This document shows, piece by piece, positions 28,309 through 37,233 of a stretch of 64,000 nt of DNA. The stretch lies in the NCBI RefSeq assembly GCF_900115735.1, contig NZ_FOXO01000004.1, positions 40,417 to 104,416 on the forward strand, read 5' to 3'. The stretch's first letter is position 1. Each line of letters starts with the position of its first letter. The notes under the pieces were generated by a model. It had not been told where the DNA came from. It did no database searches and saw nothing but the letters and a program-made list of their open reading frames with translations. Source of the stretch: Butyrivibrio proteoclasticus (GTDB taxonomy: Bacteria; Bacillota; Clostridia; Lachnospirales; Lachnospiraceae). The translations under genes and the position numbers were made by a program.

Positions 28309-28337
28309 AGTTTAGGTCTTGTGCAGTTTTTTGTCAA
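28309..28337 (-). promoter_or_regulatory. promoter of the sugar ABC operon
   Basis: Perfect -35 TTGACA (28332-28337) and -10 TAAACT (28309-28314) with 17-bp spacing on the minus strand, about 70 bp before the binding-protein ATG. Confidence 0.8.
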
Positions 28338-28399
28338 TAAAGCATTTTTTATGATAAAACGTATATAGTTTTATACAGTTTGCACATTGACTTTTTTGT

Positions 28400-28437
28400 C
28401 GGAAACGTTTTCGGCATCGTTGCCGGAAACGTTTTGC
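28400..28437 (-). promoter_or_regulatory. two upstream LacI-family operators
   Basis: Two copies of the palindromic core CGGAAACGTTTT, centred at 28406/28407 and 28430/28431, 24 bp apart (over two helical turns). They lie about 100-125 bp upstream of the transcription start. They resemble LacI/CcpA-type sites and could serve looping repression by the local LacI protein or control by CcpA. Their core differs from the downstream operator, so two regulators are possible. Confidence 0.6.
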
Positions 28438-28457
28438 GCAATCGGTATCACAGTCCC

Positions 28458-29642
28458 TCATCTCGCTCGTTTCCTGTAATAGACACCATCTTGAATAATC
28501 CGGCCTTTATACGTCAGGTCCATTAGTTTCCCCATTAGTTCAGAAACACTAGTGGTAATTCCTTTTTCATATAGCCTTTCCATGATTGATGAAGCTGAAA
28601 CAGGAATAATATCTACCACACCTACAATCTCATCATCTATTGATCCAGGTTCTTCCAAGTCAAAGCATTCCTCTGTATTGTTCTGAGTTTTTTCCAACAT
28701 TTCAACACAATCGTTGCTGTTTGCTTTTGTTTTTGCTTTATCATCATATTTGCCGGGGACTCCACCACTCCAAAGCCTATCCAACACATCTTCCACAGAA
28801 AGAGCAACTCCCGCTCCCTGGCTGATTAGAAAGTTACAACCATCACTTAATCTGTCAGTAACTCTCCCCGGAACTGCCAAAACCTCTTTTCCCTGTTCCA
28901 AAGCCTGATCTACAGTTATCTGTGTTCCGGACTTTTGCCTTGCTTCTACCACAAGCACAATGTCGGCAAGTGCACTTATTATCCGATTTCGCATAGGAAA
29001 AAGATTTGGCTTTGGTTCGGTGCCGGGATGATATTCCGAAATCAGGCCACCACTTACGCTTATACTGCTATATACATCCCTGTTCTCTGCAGGGTAACAT
29101 ATGTCTACACCACACCCCAGGATTCCAAACGAGCTTCCTCCCGCCTCTATTGCCGCCTTCTGACTTATGCCATCTACTCCCCTAGCCATTCCGCTTATAA
29201 CCTGAACTCCTGCAAGAGCTAGGCCTTTGCCGAATTCTCTTGACATAAATCTCCCATAATCAGAGCACATGCGTGCTCCTACAATCGCTACTGAAGGAAG
29301 CTCTGAGTTCGGAAGATTTCCTTTGACATAGATGCCAAAAGGCGGATCCGGAATATTTTTTAATTTCTCTGGAAATTCATCAGAAAATACAGAGATAAAC
29401 CTTATACCCTTATCTTTTAGTTTTTTCTCCTCTTCTTCAAAGTTCCAAAATTTTCTTCTCTCAATAACTTCCTTTGCTATTTTCACTTTTGATGTCTTTT
29501 CTTTTATGAGTATACCTAAGCTCTTTTCATCCATTTTAAAAATATCTTCACAACTGACATTGCTCTCCAAAATGCTGTAAATTCCTCTATTTCCCAAACC
29601 CGGAATATTATATAAAAAATGGGCATATCTATTTTCTGTCAT
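28458..29642 (-). CDS. dprA: DNA-processing protein DprA
   Basis: A 394-residue protein that loads RecA on incoming single-stranded DNA in natural transformation. The Rossmann-like core is clear: AIVGARMCSDYGRFMSREFG, VISGMARGVDGISQKAAIEA, LGCGVDICYPAENRDVY, LFPMRNRIISALADIVLVVE and SGTQITVDQALEQGKEVLAV. A C-terminal winged-helix-like domain (SIMERLYEKGITTSVSELMG) follows a long acidic linker. Its ATG overlaps the comM stop by four bases. Confidence 0.93.
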   Translation of the reverse strand: MTENRYAHFLYNIPGLGNRGIYSILESNVSCEDIFKMDEKSLGILIKEKTSKVKIAKEVIERRKFWNFEEEEKKLKDKGIRFISVFSDEFPEKLKNIPDPPFGIYVKGNLPNSELPSVAIVGARMCSDYGRFMSREFGKGLALAGVQVISGMARGVDGISQKAAIEAGGSSFGILGCGVDICYPAENRDVYSSISVSGGLISEYHPGTEPKPNLFPMRNRIISALADIVLVVEARQKSGTQITVDQALEQGKEVLAVPGRVTDRLSDGCNFLISQGAGVALSVEDVLDRLWSGGVPGKYDDKAKTKANSNDCVEMLEKTQNNTEECFDLEEPGSIDDEIVGVVDIIPVSASSIMERLYEKGITTSVSELMGKLMDLTYKGRIIQDGVYYRKRAR

Positions 29643-31210
29643 TTTTCCTCCCTCTGACTCCAGTATTTCCCATCTGTCATTCGATAGCTGATTGCCTCCA
29701 TTATGTGAAGCTTTGTTATTTTTTCGCTCTCTTCAAGGTCTGCAATAGTCCTGGCAATTCTAAGAATCTTATGATAGGCTCTGGCACTTAGCTCCATCCT
29801 TGAAAAGACACTTTCAAGATATGCCTGTTCAATATTTCCAAGAGAACAGTATTTTTTAATGTCATTGGGCGACATGTCAGAATTGAACTTAAGATTTGTC
29901 CCTTTAAAACGCTCTTCCTGCCTCTTTCTGGCTGCCATTACTCTTTGCCTTATTGTCTCACTTGATTCATTTAAACTTCTGGATTTTTGTGAAAACTCTG
30001 ATATATCTACTCTTGGTGCTTCTACACAGATATCGATTCTGTCAAGAATTGGCCCTGAAATATGGCCAAGATATCTTTTGATCTCATTAGATGTGCATTT
30101 ACACTTATTTCTGTCAGGATAATAGCCACAAGGACAAGGGTTTAGAGCCCCGACTAATTGGAAATCAGCAGGATAGGAAAATGTTCCTCTGCTCCTTGCT
30201 ATATGAATGAATTTATCCTCCATTGGCTGACGCAGCATATCAAGCTTAACTCTCGGAAATTCTGCCATCTCATCAAGAAAAAGCACTCCTCTGTGAGCTA
30301 AAGAGATTACGCCTGGACGCGGCACATTTCCACCACCTGTAAGTGCAGTTTCAGTAATGGAATGGTGTGGGCTCATAAAAGGTCTTCTGGTTATAAGTGC
30401 CTGATTCTCCTTAAGTTCGCCGGCAACTGAATAGATTGTTGATACTTCAAGGCTCTCTTCCAAAGAAAGCTTTGGCATGATTGAAGGAATTCTTTTTGCA
30501 ACCATACTTTTTCCCGACCCCGGCGGTCCAACAAGGAGCAAATGGTGAAAACCTGCTGCCGCAACCTCTACAGCTCTTTTAACCGCAGCCTGACCATTGA
30601 TATCCGCAAAATCGAGGTCAGCTTCTCTATTAGAATCCCGTTCAAATATCTCTCTGACATCCACAGTCGTAGGCTTTATGAGGCTATTTCTATCACCTTC
30701 AGATGCTGCCAGATAGCAAATTGCTTCCTGAAGGGAACCGACACCTACGATTCTGATATTATCGACAACTGCTCCCTCCATTGCATTATCTTTAGGTAAA
30801 AGAACTGTATTTATTCCCATATCTTTGGCCTTTGCAACAACAGGAAGGATTCCCTTTACAGGCTTAACTTCTCCATCAAGGCCAAGTTCTCCTAAAACAA
30901 CCATATCCTTAACACATTTTTCTTCCAGTTCACCCATGGCAATCAATATCGCAATAGCCATAGGAAGATCCAACACTATGCCTTCTTTCCTAATGTCTGC
31001 AGGTGACAAGTTGACCGTGATCTTAGAAGGCGGTATCTTAACTCCTGCATTTTTAAGAGCCACCTTAACTCTGTCACCAGCCTCTCTTACATCGCTGCTC
31101 ATAAAGCCAACCATACTAAAACCGGGGAGTCCCGTCGAAACATCCACCTCAACCTCAATAAGGTAAGATAAAATGCCCCTGACAGCTCCCGAAGTAACTG
31201 TACTAAACAT
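29639..31210 (-). CDS. comM: ComM/YifB-type Mg-chelatase-like AAA ATPase
   Basis: A 523-residue hexameric helicase family known for branch migration in transformation. N-terminal Lon-protease-like domain (GLPGFSMVGFMSSDVREAGD), then AAA+ core with Walker A LVGPPGSGKSMVAKRIP, Walker B GVLFLDEMAEF, and a zinc-type Cys cluster (NPCPCGYYPDRNKCKC). The C-terminal Mg_chelatase domain contains LSARAYHKILRIARTIADLE. Coupled with dprA, and near pilT, it suggests a competence capacity. Confidence 0.93.
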   Translation of the reverse strand: MFSTVTSGAVRGILSYLIEVEVDVSTGLPGFSMVGFMSSDVREAGDRVKVALKNAGVKIPPSKITVNLSPADIRKEGIVLDLPMAIAILIAMGELEEKCVKDMVVLGELGLDGEVKPVKGILPVVAKAKDMGINTVLLPKDNAMEGAVVDNIRIVGVGSLQEAICYLAASEGDRNSLIKPTTVDVREIFERDSNREADLDFADINGQAAVKRAVEVAAAGFHHLLLVGPPGSGKSMVAKRIPSIMPKLSLEESLEVSTIYSVAGELKENQALITRRPFMSPHHSITETALTGGGNVPRPGVISLAHRGVLFLDEMAEFPRVKLDMLRQPMEDKFIHIARSRGTFSYPADFQLVGALNPCPCGYYPDRNKCKCTSNEIKRYLGHISGPILDRIDICVEAPRVDISEFSQKSRSLNESSETIRQRVMAARKRQEERFKGTNLKFNSDMSPNDIKKYCSLGNIEQAYLESVFSRMELSARAYHKILRIARTIADLEESEKITKLHIMEAISYRMTDGKYWSQREEK

Positions 31211-31346
31211 AAACTTCCTCTCAATATCAAATTAAATATGGGTAATCAGTCTGCAAAAGAACTTTGCAAACCTCTAATGAGCATTAACAATTTAAACCAA
31301 CTTGCATAATATACAACAAAAGCTCCACTTTCGCAAGCCAAATATT

Positions 31347-31457
31347 TATGCGCAATAACTTGGTAATTAATTGGTATCAAATTTCCAAGTTATTGCGCAT
31401 ATGAAAAGTGAGAGTATTTTGACATAAGCACAAAGCTTACGGCAAAATACTCTCACT
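31347..31457 (-). repeat. two consecutive long perfect inverted repeats after pilT
   Basis: TATGCGCAATAACTTGG (31347-31363) pairs perfectly with CCAAGTTATTGCGCATA (31385-31401), 17 bp with a 21-nt loop. AGTGAGAGTATTTTG (31407-31421) pairs perfectly with CAAAATACTCTCACT (31443-31457), 15 bp, with an inner TAAGC/GCTTA stem. On the minus strand the second is followed by TTTTC and could terminate pilT. The first has no proper T tract and its role is unknown. Confidence 0.75.
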
Positions 31458-31475
31458 GGTGCTGTAGTGACTTGC

Positions 31476-32537
31476 TTACCTTAGCATTTTGTTCTGCATG
31501 GTGTCAGGGTCCTGAGCGAACTGAAGGGCGCTTTCACGAGATATCTTTTGAGCGCGGTAGAGTTCAAGAATGGCGTCATCCATGGTCATCATGCCCTGCT
31601 TGCGGTATGTCTGCATGTAGGTTATGAGCTGATGAGACTTTCCTTCACGGATGAGATTTCTGACAGCGCTGTTTACGTGAAGAACTTCAAAAGCTGCTGC
31701 ACGGGAAACGCCATCAGTTGTAGGAATGAGCTGCTGGGAAATAACAGCTTCCAATACTCCTGCCAGCTGAATACGTATCTGTTGCTGCTGATGAGAAGGA
31801 AATACATCTATGAGCCTGTCAACAGTATTGGACGCACCTATTGTATGTACTGTAGAAAGAACAAGATGTCCTGTCTCCGCTGCAGTTATAGCAGTACTTA
31901 TGGTCTCAAGATCGCGCATCTCTCCCACAAGTATTACATCAGGATCTTCTCGAAGAGCTGCCCTAAGTGCGTTGGCATAGCTGTTCGAATCAGTTCCGAT
32001 TTCTCTCTGGTTTACAATTGACATTCTGTGCTGATAGGTAAACTCGATAGGATCCTCAAGCGTGATAACGTGTGCCTCTCTGTTATTGTTGATCATGTCG
32101 ATGATAGAAGCAAGGGTTGTGGATTTACCACTTCCTGTTGGTCCTGTTACAAGAACAAGGCCTCTTTGTTTTTGGTAAAGATCTACCACCGTTTCCGGTA
32201 TGCCAAGGCTCTCTGCTGTTGGAATTTGTGTTGCAACAACTCTAAAAGCCATAGCTATGGAACCACGCTGTTTAAAAATATTCAGGCGGTAACGTCCTAT
32301 CCCCGGTATTGAAAAAGACATATCGTGCTGACCGTTTTCTTCAAGCTTTTCTTTTTGCTTGTCATTCATTACTTCGTCAGCAATAAGCTTAGTATCTACA
32401 GGCATCATCTTATCGTAATTGTCCATTGCGATAAGTTTACCGTTAAGTCGCATTTTAGGAGGAAGACCAACTGTTATGTGTACATCTGATGCTCCCTTTT
32501 CTTTTGCTTCTCTTAAGATATCTTCTATTTTTGACAT
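31476..32537 (-). CDS. pilT: PilT-type twitching motility ATPase
   Basis: A 353-residue secretion-superfamily ATPase that retracts type IV pili. N-terminal PAS-like domain (ASDVHITVGLPPKMRLNGKL), Walker A VTGPTGSGKSTTLASII, Asp box TLEDPIEFTYQH, Walker B DVILVGEMRDLETISTAIT, His box ETGHLVLSTVHT and the PilT-specific AAFEVL (AAFEVLHVNSAVRNLIREGK). No pilin, PilB or PilC gene is in the window. The family is well recognised; PilU-like function cannot be excluded. Confidence 0.93.
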   Translation of the reverse strand: MSKIEDILREAKEKGASDVHITVGLPPKMRLNGKLIAMDNYDKMMPVDTKLIADEVMNDKQKEKLEENGQHDMSFSIPGIGRYRLNIFKQRGSIAMAFRVVATQIPTAESLGIPETVVDLYQKQRGLVLVTGPTGSGKSTTLASIIDMINNNREAHVITLEDPIEFTYQHRMSIVNQREIGTDSNSYANALRAALREDPDVILVGEMRDLETISTAITAAETGHLVLSTVHTIGASNTVDRLIDVFPSHQQQQIRIQLAGVLEAVISQQLIPTTDGVSRAAAFEVLHVNSAVRNLIREGKSHQLITYMQTYRKQGMMTMDDAILELYRAQKISRESALQFAQDPDTMQNKMLR

Positions 32538-32586
32538 ATAAATAATCCCTCATACTGTTATGTCTTTAATTATGAATCTGATTATA

Positions 32587-32692
32587 CATTCTTGAATCAA
32601 CAATTCAAGAATGCATCAACCAAGCCGATTTAAATCGACTTGGTTGACTCTTCACTCATATTCTCACGAAATCCGCAGTATATGCGGATTTC
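32587..32692 (-). repeat. three consecutive inverted repeats in the pilT leader
   Basis: CATTCTTGAA/TTCAAGAATG (32587-32613, 7-nt loop), then a 32-bp near-palindrome at 32616-32647 with arms TCAACCAAGCCGATTT and AAATCGACTTGGTTGA (one mismatch pair), then GAAATCCGCA/TGCGGATTTC (32668-32692, 5-nt loop). No T tract follows on the minus strand. They fill the 200-bp gap between the HD phosphohydrolase and pilT. Confidence 0.7.
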
Positions 32693-32741
32693 TGGAATTT
32701 AGTTCAAGATGTCATACTAAAAAAAACAATTAATGTGCATG

Positions 32742-33335
32742 TCATGTGAGCTCATCCAAAGTGCTTCCATAAGAAGTCAAAAACTCATTCACAAAATCTA
32801 AAACTTCAGGAAGTTCCTGATATAAACCTCTGATGGATTTACCTGTACTCTCTTTTGCAGTCCTAAACTCGCTGTTACCTGCATTCAGCTCATTTATGCA
32901 CTTAATGAGGGCAGAAAGCTTATCTGCTGCCTTCACAAGCTTCCTCATATAAACTTCGTTCTCATCATCACAAGGCCTAAAAATCTCTTCATACGCAGGC
33001 CTTAAATCCTCAGGCAGCTTTTCCAAAAGCTTATTATCTGCAATGGTCTCCACCTGCTTATATGCAGCTTTAAGATCCGCATTAAAATATTTCACAGGTG
33101 TGGGCATATCGCCGGTAATGATTTCGGAAGCATCGTGATAAAGGCCTATAAGCGCAGCCTTATCAGCGTCTAGATGTTTTCCATACCGCACATTTCCAAT
33201 GGTGCAAAGAGCATGCGCTATAATCGCAACCTCCATTGAATGCTCACAGAGATTCTCTGCCCTTGTATTTCGCATGAGTGCCCATCTGTCAATGTATTTC
33301 ATTCTGGAAATAAGTGCAAAAAAATTATAATTCAC
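32742..33335 (-). CDS. YfbR-type HD-domain 5'-deoxynucleotidase
   Basis: A 197-residue HD phosphohydrolase expected to dephosphorylate deoxyribonucleoside monophosphates. The reading FFALISRMKYIDRWALMRNT is the family's opening, followed by ENLCEHSMEVAIIAHAL (metal His), GLYHDASEIITGDMPTPVKY (HD motif) and KAADKLSALIKCINELNAGN. I choose a GTG start at 33335 because GGGAGG sits seven bases before it; the in-frame upstream TTG at 33356 has no such site. Confidence 0.85.
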   Translation of the reverse strand: MNYNFFALISRMKYIDRWALMRNTRAENLCEHSMEVAIIAHALCTIGNVRYGKHLDADKAALIGLYHDASEIITGDMPTPVKYFNADLKAAYKQVETIADNKLLEKLPEDLRPAYEEIFRPCDDENEVYMRKLVKAADKLSALIKCINELNAGNSEFRTAKESTGKSIRGLYQELPEVLDFVNEFLTSYGSTLDELT

Positions 33336-33362
33336 CCCATGTCCTCCCACAAACAAATAGTT

Positions 33363-34529
33363 TTAAGTCAACAAAAAATCTGCCATAACAGTGTTACTTA
33401 CATCAAGTCCTCTGTCAGTAAGATGGAGCCACTTTTCCTTGCTGCCATCGCCATTTTTATGATCATAAATTTCCAACAGCCCCATTTGAGTGTACTTATC
33501 AATTGTTTCTGAGTACACATCAAAAATATCGCACTCAAAAAGCTCTTGGAATTTCTTAAGTTCCACGCCTTCAACAAGCCTTAGTCCCAGGAACATGAAC
33601 TCTTCCATCTGCTCCTGTTTAGATAGTACCTGCACATTCTCCTTATGTTCCAGAACAACAGCACTCTCAAAGGCTTTTTTATACTGCTTCATGTCAGTAA
33701 TATTACTCCACCTGGTGTTTTTTACCATAGATGAAGCCCCAAGCCCTAGCCCCAGGTAGTTGCCTCGTCTCCAGTAAACCTTGTTGTGAAAGCACTCTGT
33801 CTCTGCAGTTGAAGCATAGTTAGAAATCTCATATCTGTGATAACCACTTTTTGCCAAAAGGTTCTTTGTCTCATGGTACATTTCCCTGTCCAGCTCTTCT
33901 GACGGCAGGTTCAGATCCATATTATAAAAAGGGGTTCCCTCTTCTACTATCAGACTGTAGGCCGAAATATGCTCAGGCTTTAAACCGATCACTTTTTTAA
34001 CTGTATCAAGGTACGATCCAAGGCTCTGGTCAGGAAGCGCACTCATGATATCTATATTGATATTTTCAAACCCTGCACTTCTTGCATTTTCATAGGTTTC
34101 ATAAAACATCCTGCTGTCATGAACTCTTCCGATTTTCTTAAGTTCCTCGTCATTCAGAGACTGTGCTCCGATGCTCAGTCTGTTAAATCCGGCCTCTCTA
34201 TATAAAAAGAGCTTTTCCCTCATAGCTGAAGCAGGATTAGCTTCAATGCTTATTTCTGCACCTTCAGTCACATTAAAGCTCTTTATAATGATCCGGAGCG
34301 TATCATATATTTCTTGCGAATGAACAAATGAGGGTGTCCCTCCACCAAAAAATATGGATTTAACATCATAATCCACATATTTCTGTGAAGAAATAGCAAT
34401 TTCTCTTCTAAGTGCTTCAAAGTAACTCTTTATCATCTCCCCACTAGCAGGAAAAGACAAGAAGTCGCAATACAAACACTTTTTTACACAAAAAGGAATA
34501 TGAACATATAGTGATAGAATACTTTTCAT
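33363..34529 (-). CDS. hemW: radical SAM heme chaperone HemW (coproporphyrinogen-oxidase-like)
   Basis: A 388-residue radical SAM protein, a heme chaperone in characterised homologues. It begins MKSILSLYVHIPFCVKKCLY; the cluster motif is CVKKCLYC. SIFFGGGTPSFV, IEANPASA, RLSIGAQSLNDEELKKIGRV and NINIDIMSALPDQ follow the HemW/HemN core. The start ATG lies one base after the lepA stop with no clear ribosome site, which points to translational coupling. LepA-HemW order is very common in Firmicutes. Confidence 0.92.
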   Translation of the reverse strand: MKSILSLYVHIPFCVKKCLYCDFLSFPASGEMIKSYFEALRREIAISSQKYVDYDVKSIFFGGGTPSFVHSQEIYDTLRIIIKSFNVTEGAEISIEANPASAMREKLFLYREAGFNRLSIGAQSLNDEELKKIGRVHDSRMFYETYENARSAGFENINIDIMSALPDQSLGSYLDTVKKVIGLKPEHISAYSLIVEEGTPFYNMDLNLPSEELDREMYHETKNLLAKSGYHRYEISNYASTAETECFHNKVYWRRGNYLGLGLGASSMVKNTRWSNITDMKQYKKAFESAVVLEHKENVQVLSKQEQMEEFMFLGLRLVEGVELKKFQELFECDIFDVYSETIDKYTQMGLLEIYDHKNGDGSKEKWLHLTDRGLDVSNTVMADFLLT

Positions 34530-34530
34530 C

Positions 34531-36339
34531 TTAATCGGTATTATCAAGCTTAAGAACAGATAGGAACGCTGCCTGCGGCACTTCAACATTACCGATCTGG
34601 CGCATTTTTCTTTTTCCTTCCTTCTGTTTCTCAAGAAGTTTCTTTTTACGTGTTATATCACCGCCATAGCACTTGGCAAGGACATCTTTACGATAAGCCT
34701 TAACCGTTTCTCTTGCGATTATCTTTCCACCAACAGCTGCCTGAATAGGTATTTCAAACATATGCCTTGGAATCTCATCTTTAAGCTTCTCGCACATCTT
34801 ACGGCCTCTCTCATACGCTCCGTCTTTGTGAACGATAAATGAAAGTGCATCGACCTCTTCTCTGTTGATCAAAATATCAAGCTTAACAAGTTCAGACCGC
34901 TCATAGCCCTTAAGTTCATAGTCAAAAGATGCATATCCTCTGGATCTTGACTTAAGTGCATCAAAGAAATCATAGATGATCTCATTAAGAGGAAGCTCAT
35001 ACTTAAGGATTGCCCTTGTCTGTTCGATATAGTCGGTGCTGATGTACTTACCTCGTCTTTCCTGGCAAAGCTGCATGATTGCACCAACATAATCTGTCGT
35101 AACCATAATCTCGCCATTTACAATAGGCTCTTCCATATATTCTATTTCAGATGGATCAGGTAGATTAGTAGGATTAGTTAGGTCAAATACTGTTCCGTCT
35201 GTCTTATGAACCTTATAGACAACGCCAGGGGCTGTAGTTACAAGATTCAAATCGTACTCTCTTTCAAGTCTTTCCTGAATAACTTCAAGATGAAGAAGTC
35301 CTAAAAATCCTGCTCTAAAACCAAATCCAAGCGCCTGAGATGTTTCAGGTTCATAGAAAAGAGATGCGTCGTTGAGCTGAAGCTTTTCAAGGGCATCACG
35401 AAGGTCTGAGTAATGCGCAGAATCTGCAGGATAAAGTCCACAATATACCATAGGCATAACCTTCTTGTATCCGGGAAGTGCCTCTGCACATGGATTGGCA
35501 GAATCAGTAACTGTATCACCTACTCGAGTATCCTGAATATTCTTGATGGATGCTGTAAAGTAACCTACATCTCCGGCAGTAAGTTCATCGCTGGCAATAA
35601 ATCTTCCGGGACCAAAATATCCTACTTCTACGACATCGGCCTCAGCTCCTGTTGCCATAAATTTCACTTTCATACCTTTTTTGATAACACCATCCCTTAC
35701 ACGAACAAATACAATAACTCCCCTGTAAGAGTCATAGATACTGTCAAAAATAAGTGCTGTCAAAGGCTTTGTAAAATCGCCATTAGGAGCTGGAATTTTG
35801 TGGACAACTGCTTCTAAAACATCCTCTATACCAATTCCATTTTTAGCTGAAATAAGAGGTGCATCCTGCGCCTCAATTCCAATAACATCCTCTATCTCGT
35901 CCTTAACCTCCTGTGGCTGAGCACTGGGAAGGTCAATTTTATTAATAACAGGGAAAACATCCAGGTCATGGTCAAGAGCCATATACACGTTGGCAAGTGT
36001 CTGGGCCTCAACTCCCTGTGTTGCATCAACAACCAGGATAGCACCATCACAGGCTGCAAGACTTCTGGATACTTCATATCCAAAGTCTACATGCCCCGGA
36101 GTGTCTATCATGTTAAAGATATATTCCTCACCATCTTTTGCTTTATAAACCATTCTTACAGCCTGAGACTTAATAGTAATTCCTCTCTCACGCTCTATAT
36201 CCATATTATCAAGGACCTGATTCTGCATCTCTCTGCTTGTAAGAACGCCCGTTTTCTCAATCATTCTGTCAGCAAGAGTTGACTTGCCATGGTCTATATG
36301 TGCTACTATGCAAAAATTCCTAATCTTACTCTGATCCAC
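34531..36339 (-). CDS. lepA: elongation factor 4 (LepA)
   Basis: Ribosome-associated GTPase that back-translocates or helps initiation. The 602-residue protein starts [20 protein letters not shown], then [32 protein letters not shown] and [10 protein letters not shown] (G-domain motifs). It ends with the LepA-specific C-terminal domain ([20 protein letters not shown]). The start codon is GTG (36337-36339) with AGAGGA upstream. A likely promoter lies at 36415-36420. Confidence 0.96.
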   Translation of the reverse strand: MDQSKIRNFCIVAHIDHGKSTLADRMIEKTGVLTSREMQNQVLDNMDIERERGITIKSQAVRMVYKAKDGEEYIFNMIDTPGHVDFGYEVSRSLAACDGAILVVDATQGVEAQTLANVYMALDHDLDVFPVINKIDLPSAQPQEVKDEIEDVIGIEAQDAPLISAKNGIGIEDVLEAVVHKIPAPNGDFTKPLTALIFDSIYDSYRGVIVFVRVRDGVIKKGMKVKFMATGAEADVVEVGYFGPGRFIASDELTAGDVGYFTASIKNIQDTRVGDTVTDSANPCAEALPGYKKVMPMVYCGLYPADSAHYSDLRDALEKLQLNDASLFYEPETSQALGFGFRAGFLGLLHLEVIQERLEREYDLNLVTTAPGVVYKVHKTDGTVFDLTNPTNLPDPSEIEYMEEPIVNGEIMVTTDYVGAIMQLCQERRGKYISTDYIEQTRAILKYELPLNEIIYDFFDALKSRSRGYASFDYELKGYERSELVKLDILINREEVDALSFIVHKDGAYERGRKMCEKLKDEIPRHMFEIPIQAAVGGKIIARETVKAYRKDVLAKCYGGDITRKKKLLEKQKEGKRKMRQIGNVEVPQAAFLSVLKLDNTD

Positions 36340-36414
36340 GTAAAAATCCTCTTTCTAAAATTAGATAATGAAAGGGCCAAAGTAAATTTTGCCCCTATTT
36401 GACCCTGTCATCAT

Positions 36415-36420
36415 AATATA
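36415..36420 (-). promoter_or_regulatory. probable extended -10 of the lepA promoter
   Basis: Minus strand TGGTATATT (TG-extended -10 TATATT) about 75 bp before the lepA GTG; the -35 region is a poor T-run. The rest of the 350-bp gene-free stretch 36340-36690 holds a repeat copy, a long hairpin and the rpsT terminator, listed separately. Confidence 0.4.
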
Positions 36421-36500
36421 CCACAATTCAGCCCCCGAAAAAACTCTTAAAGCCCAAAATCTCAAGCCTTGGGAATTAAAGCATTTTCTTAAACAAGAAA

Positions 36501-36561
36501 GCATGTTGCTTGCAACATGCTCGCGCCGAGCGCGGTTGCATTTATGCAACATTTACCTATT
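36501..36561 (-). repeat. structured intergenic repeat, copy 2
   Basis: Same architecture as 9663-9722. Reading the minus strand: AATAGG, a GTTGCAT/ATGCAAC hairpin, the shared centre CGCGCTCGGCGCGAG, and then GCATGTTGC/GCAACATGC, a perfect 20-bp palindrome with two loop bases. Flanking stems differ from copy 1 in sequence yet still pair. Confidence 0.6.
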
Positions 36562-36595
36562 GCGCGAGTGCGCATCCATAGCGGAGCGTTTTTTA

Positions 36596-36629
36596 TGATA
36601 TAGGAATTTCGGAGAAATTTCCTATATCA
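36596..36629. repeat. 16-bp inverted repeat next to the rpsT terminator
   Basis: TGATATAGGAATTTC (plus strand) is mirrored by GAAATTTCCTATATCA with a 3-nt loop and one bulged base. It abuts the rpsT terminator and overlaps its T tract. Confidence 0.6.
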
Positions 36630-36665
36630 AAAAAACCACATGTCGGTGAGAAGACACGTGGTTTT
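36628..36665 (-). terminator. terminator after rpsT
   Basis: ACCACGTGTC and GACATGTGGT pair (10 bp, one wobble) across an 8-nt loop, followed by seven T on the minus strand, 26 bp after the rpsT stop. Confidence 0.88.
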
Positions 36666-36690
36666 GATTTATATATCATTATAAAAAAGA

Positions 36691-36954
36691 TTAAGCCATC
36701 TTGTTTACAGCCTGAGCAAGACGAGAAACTTTTCTTGATGCTGTGTTCTTCTTGAATACACCCTTTGACTCAGCCTTGTCAATTGCAGATGTAGCACAAA
36801 GAAGTGCCTTAGCAGCCTCGTCCTTGTTGCCAGCTTCGATAGCAGCACGAACCTTCTTGATCTCTGTCTTTACAGCTGATTTGATGATCTGATTTCTCTC
36901 AGCCTTTTTCTTATTAACTAAAACTCTCTTCTTGGCGGATTTAATATTTGCCAT
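36691..36954 (-). CDS. rpsT: small ribosomal subunit protein S20
   Basis: An 87-residue basic ribosomal protein that binds 16S rRNA. MANIKSAKKRVLVNKKKAER is the standard S20 N-terminus. The usual Lys/Arg-rich helices follow, ending KVSRLAQAVNKMA. AGGTAATT lies before the ATG. It is transcribed from a near-perfect promoter at 37047-37075 and closed by its own terminator. A small hairpin (AAGGCT/AGCCTT, about 37010-37030) lies in the leader; S20 genes are often autoregulated. Confidence 0.97.
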   Translation of the reverse strand: MANIKSAKKRVLVNKKKAERNQIIKSAVKTEIKKVRAAIEAGNKDEAAKALLCATSAIDKAESKGVFKKNTASRKVSRLAQAVNKMA

Positions 36955-37046
36955 AATTACCTCCGAATATTATAACTATTTGTATTTTTAGTGATGATAA
37001 TGACTAAGGCTAGACACGGAAAGCCTTTTGTCACATACTCTAGAAT

Positions 37047-37075
37047 ATATTAGATGAAATATCGCAAACTGTCAA
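37047..37075 (-). promoter_or_regulatory. rpsT promoter
   Basis: Perfect TTGACA (37070-37075), 17-bp spacer, TAATAT (37047-37052) on the minus strand, about 95 bp before the rpsT ATG. Confidence 0.85.
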
Positions 37076-37233
37076 CATATTTTTAGCTTCAAATATCCTT
37101 GTATAATTGACTTCAATTGGATACTCAGCTTTGTCTTTTCCTTTAGAGTCATGGATAATGGAAACTCCTTCTCTTGTACCGTCCTGATGAACGACATTAA
37201 CAAGCTTATAAAACTTCCTTCTTAATGTACTTC

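Noticed and set aside
37076..37233. Coding-looking minus-strand stretch after the Abi remnant (KLVNVVHQDGTREGVSIIHD)
   Set aside because: Open for about 60 codons but lacks a start, overlaps the rpsT promoter and matches no family I know; too weak to annotate.
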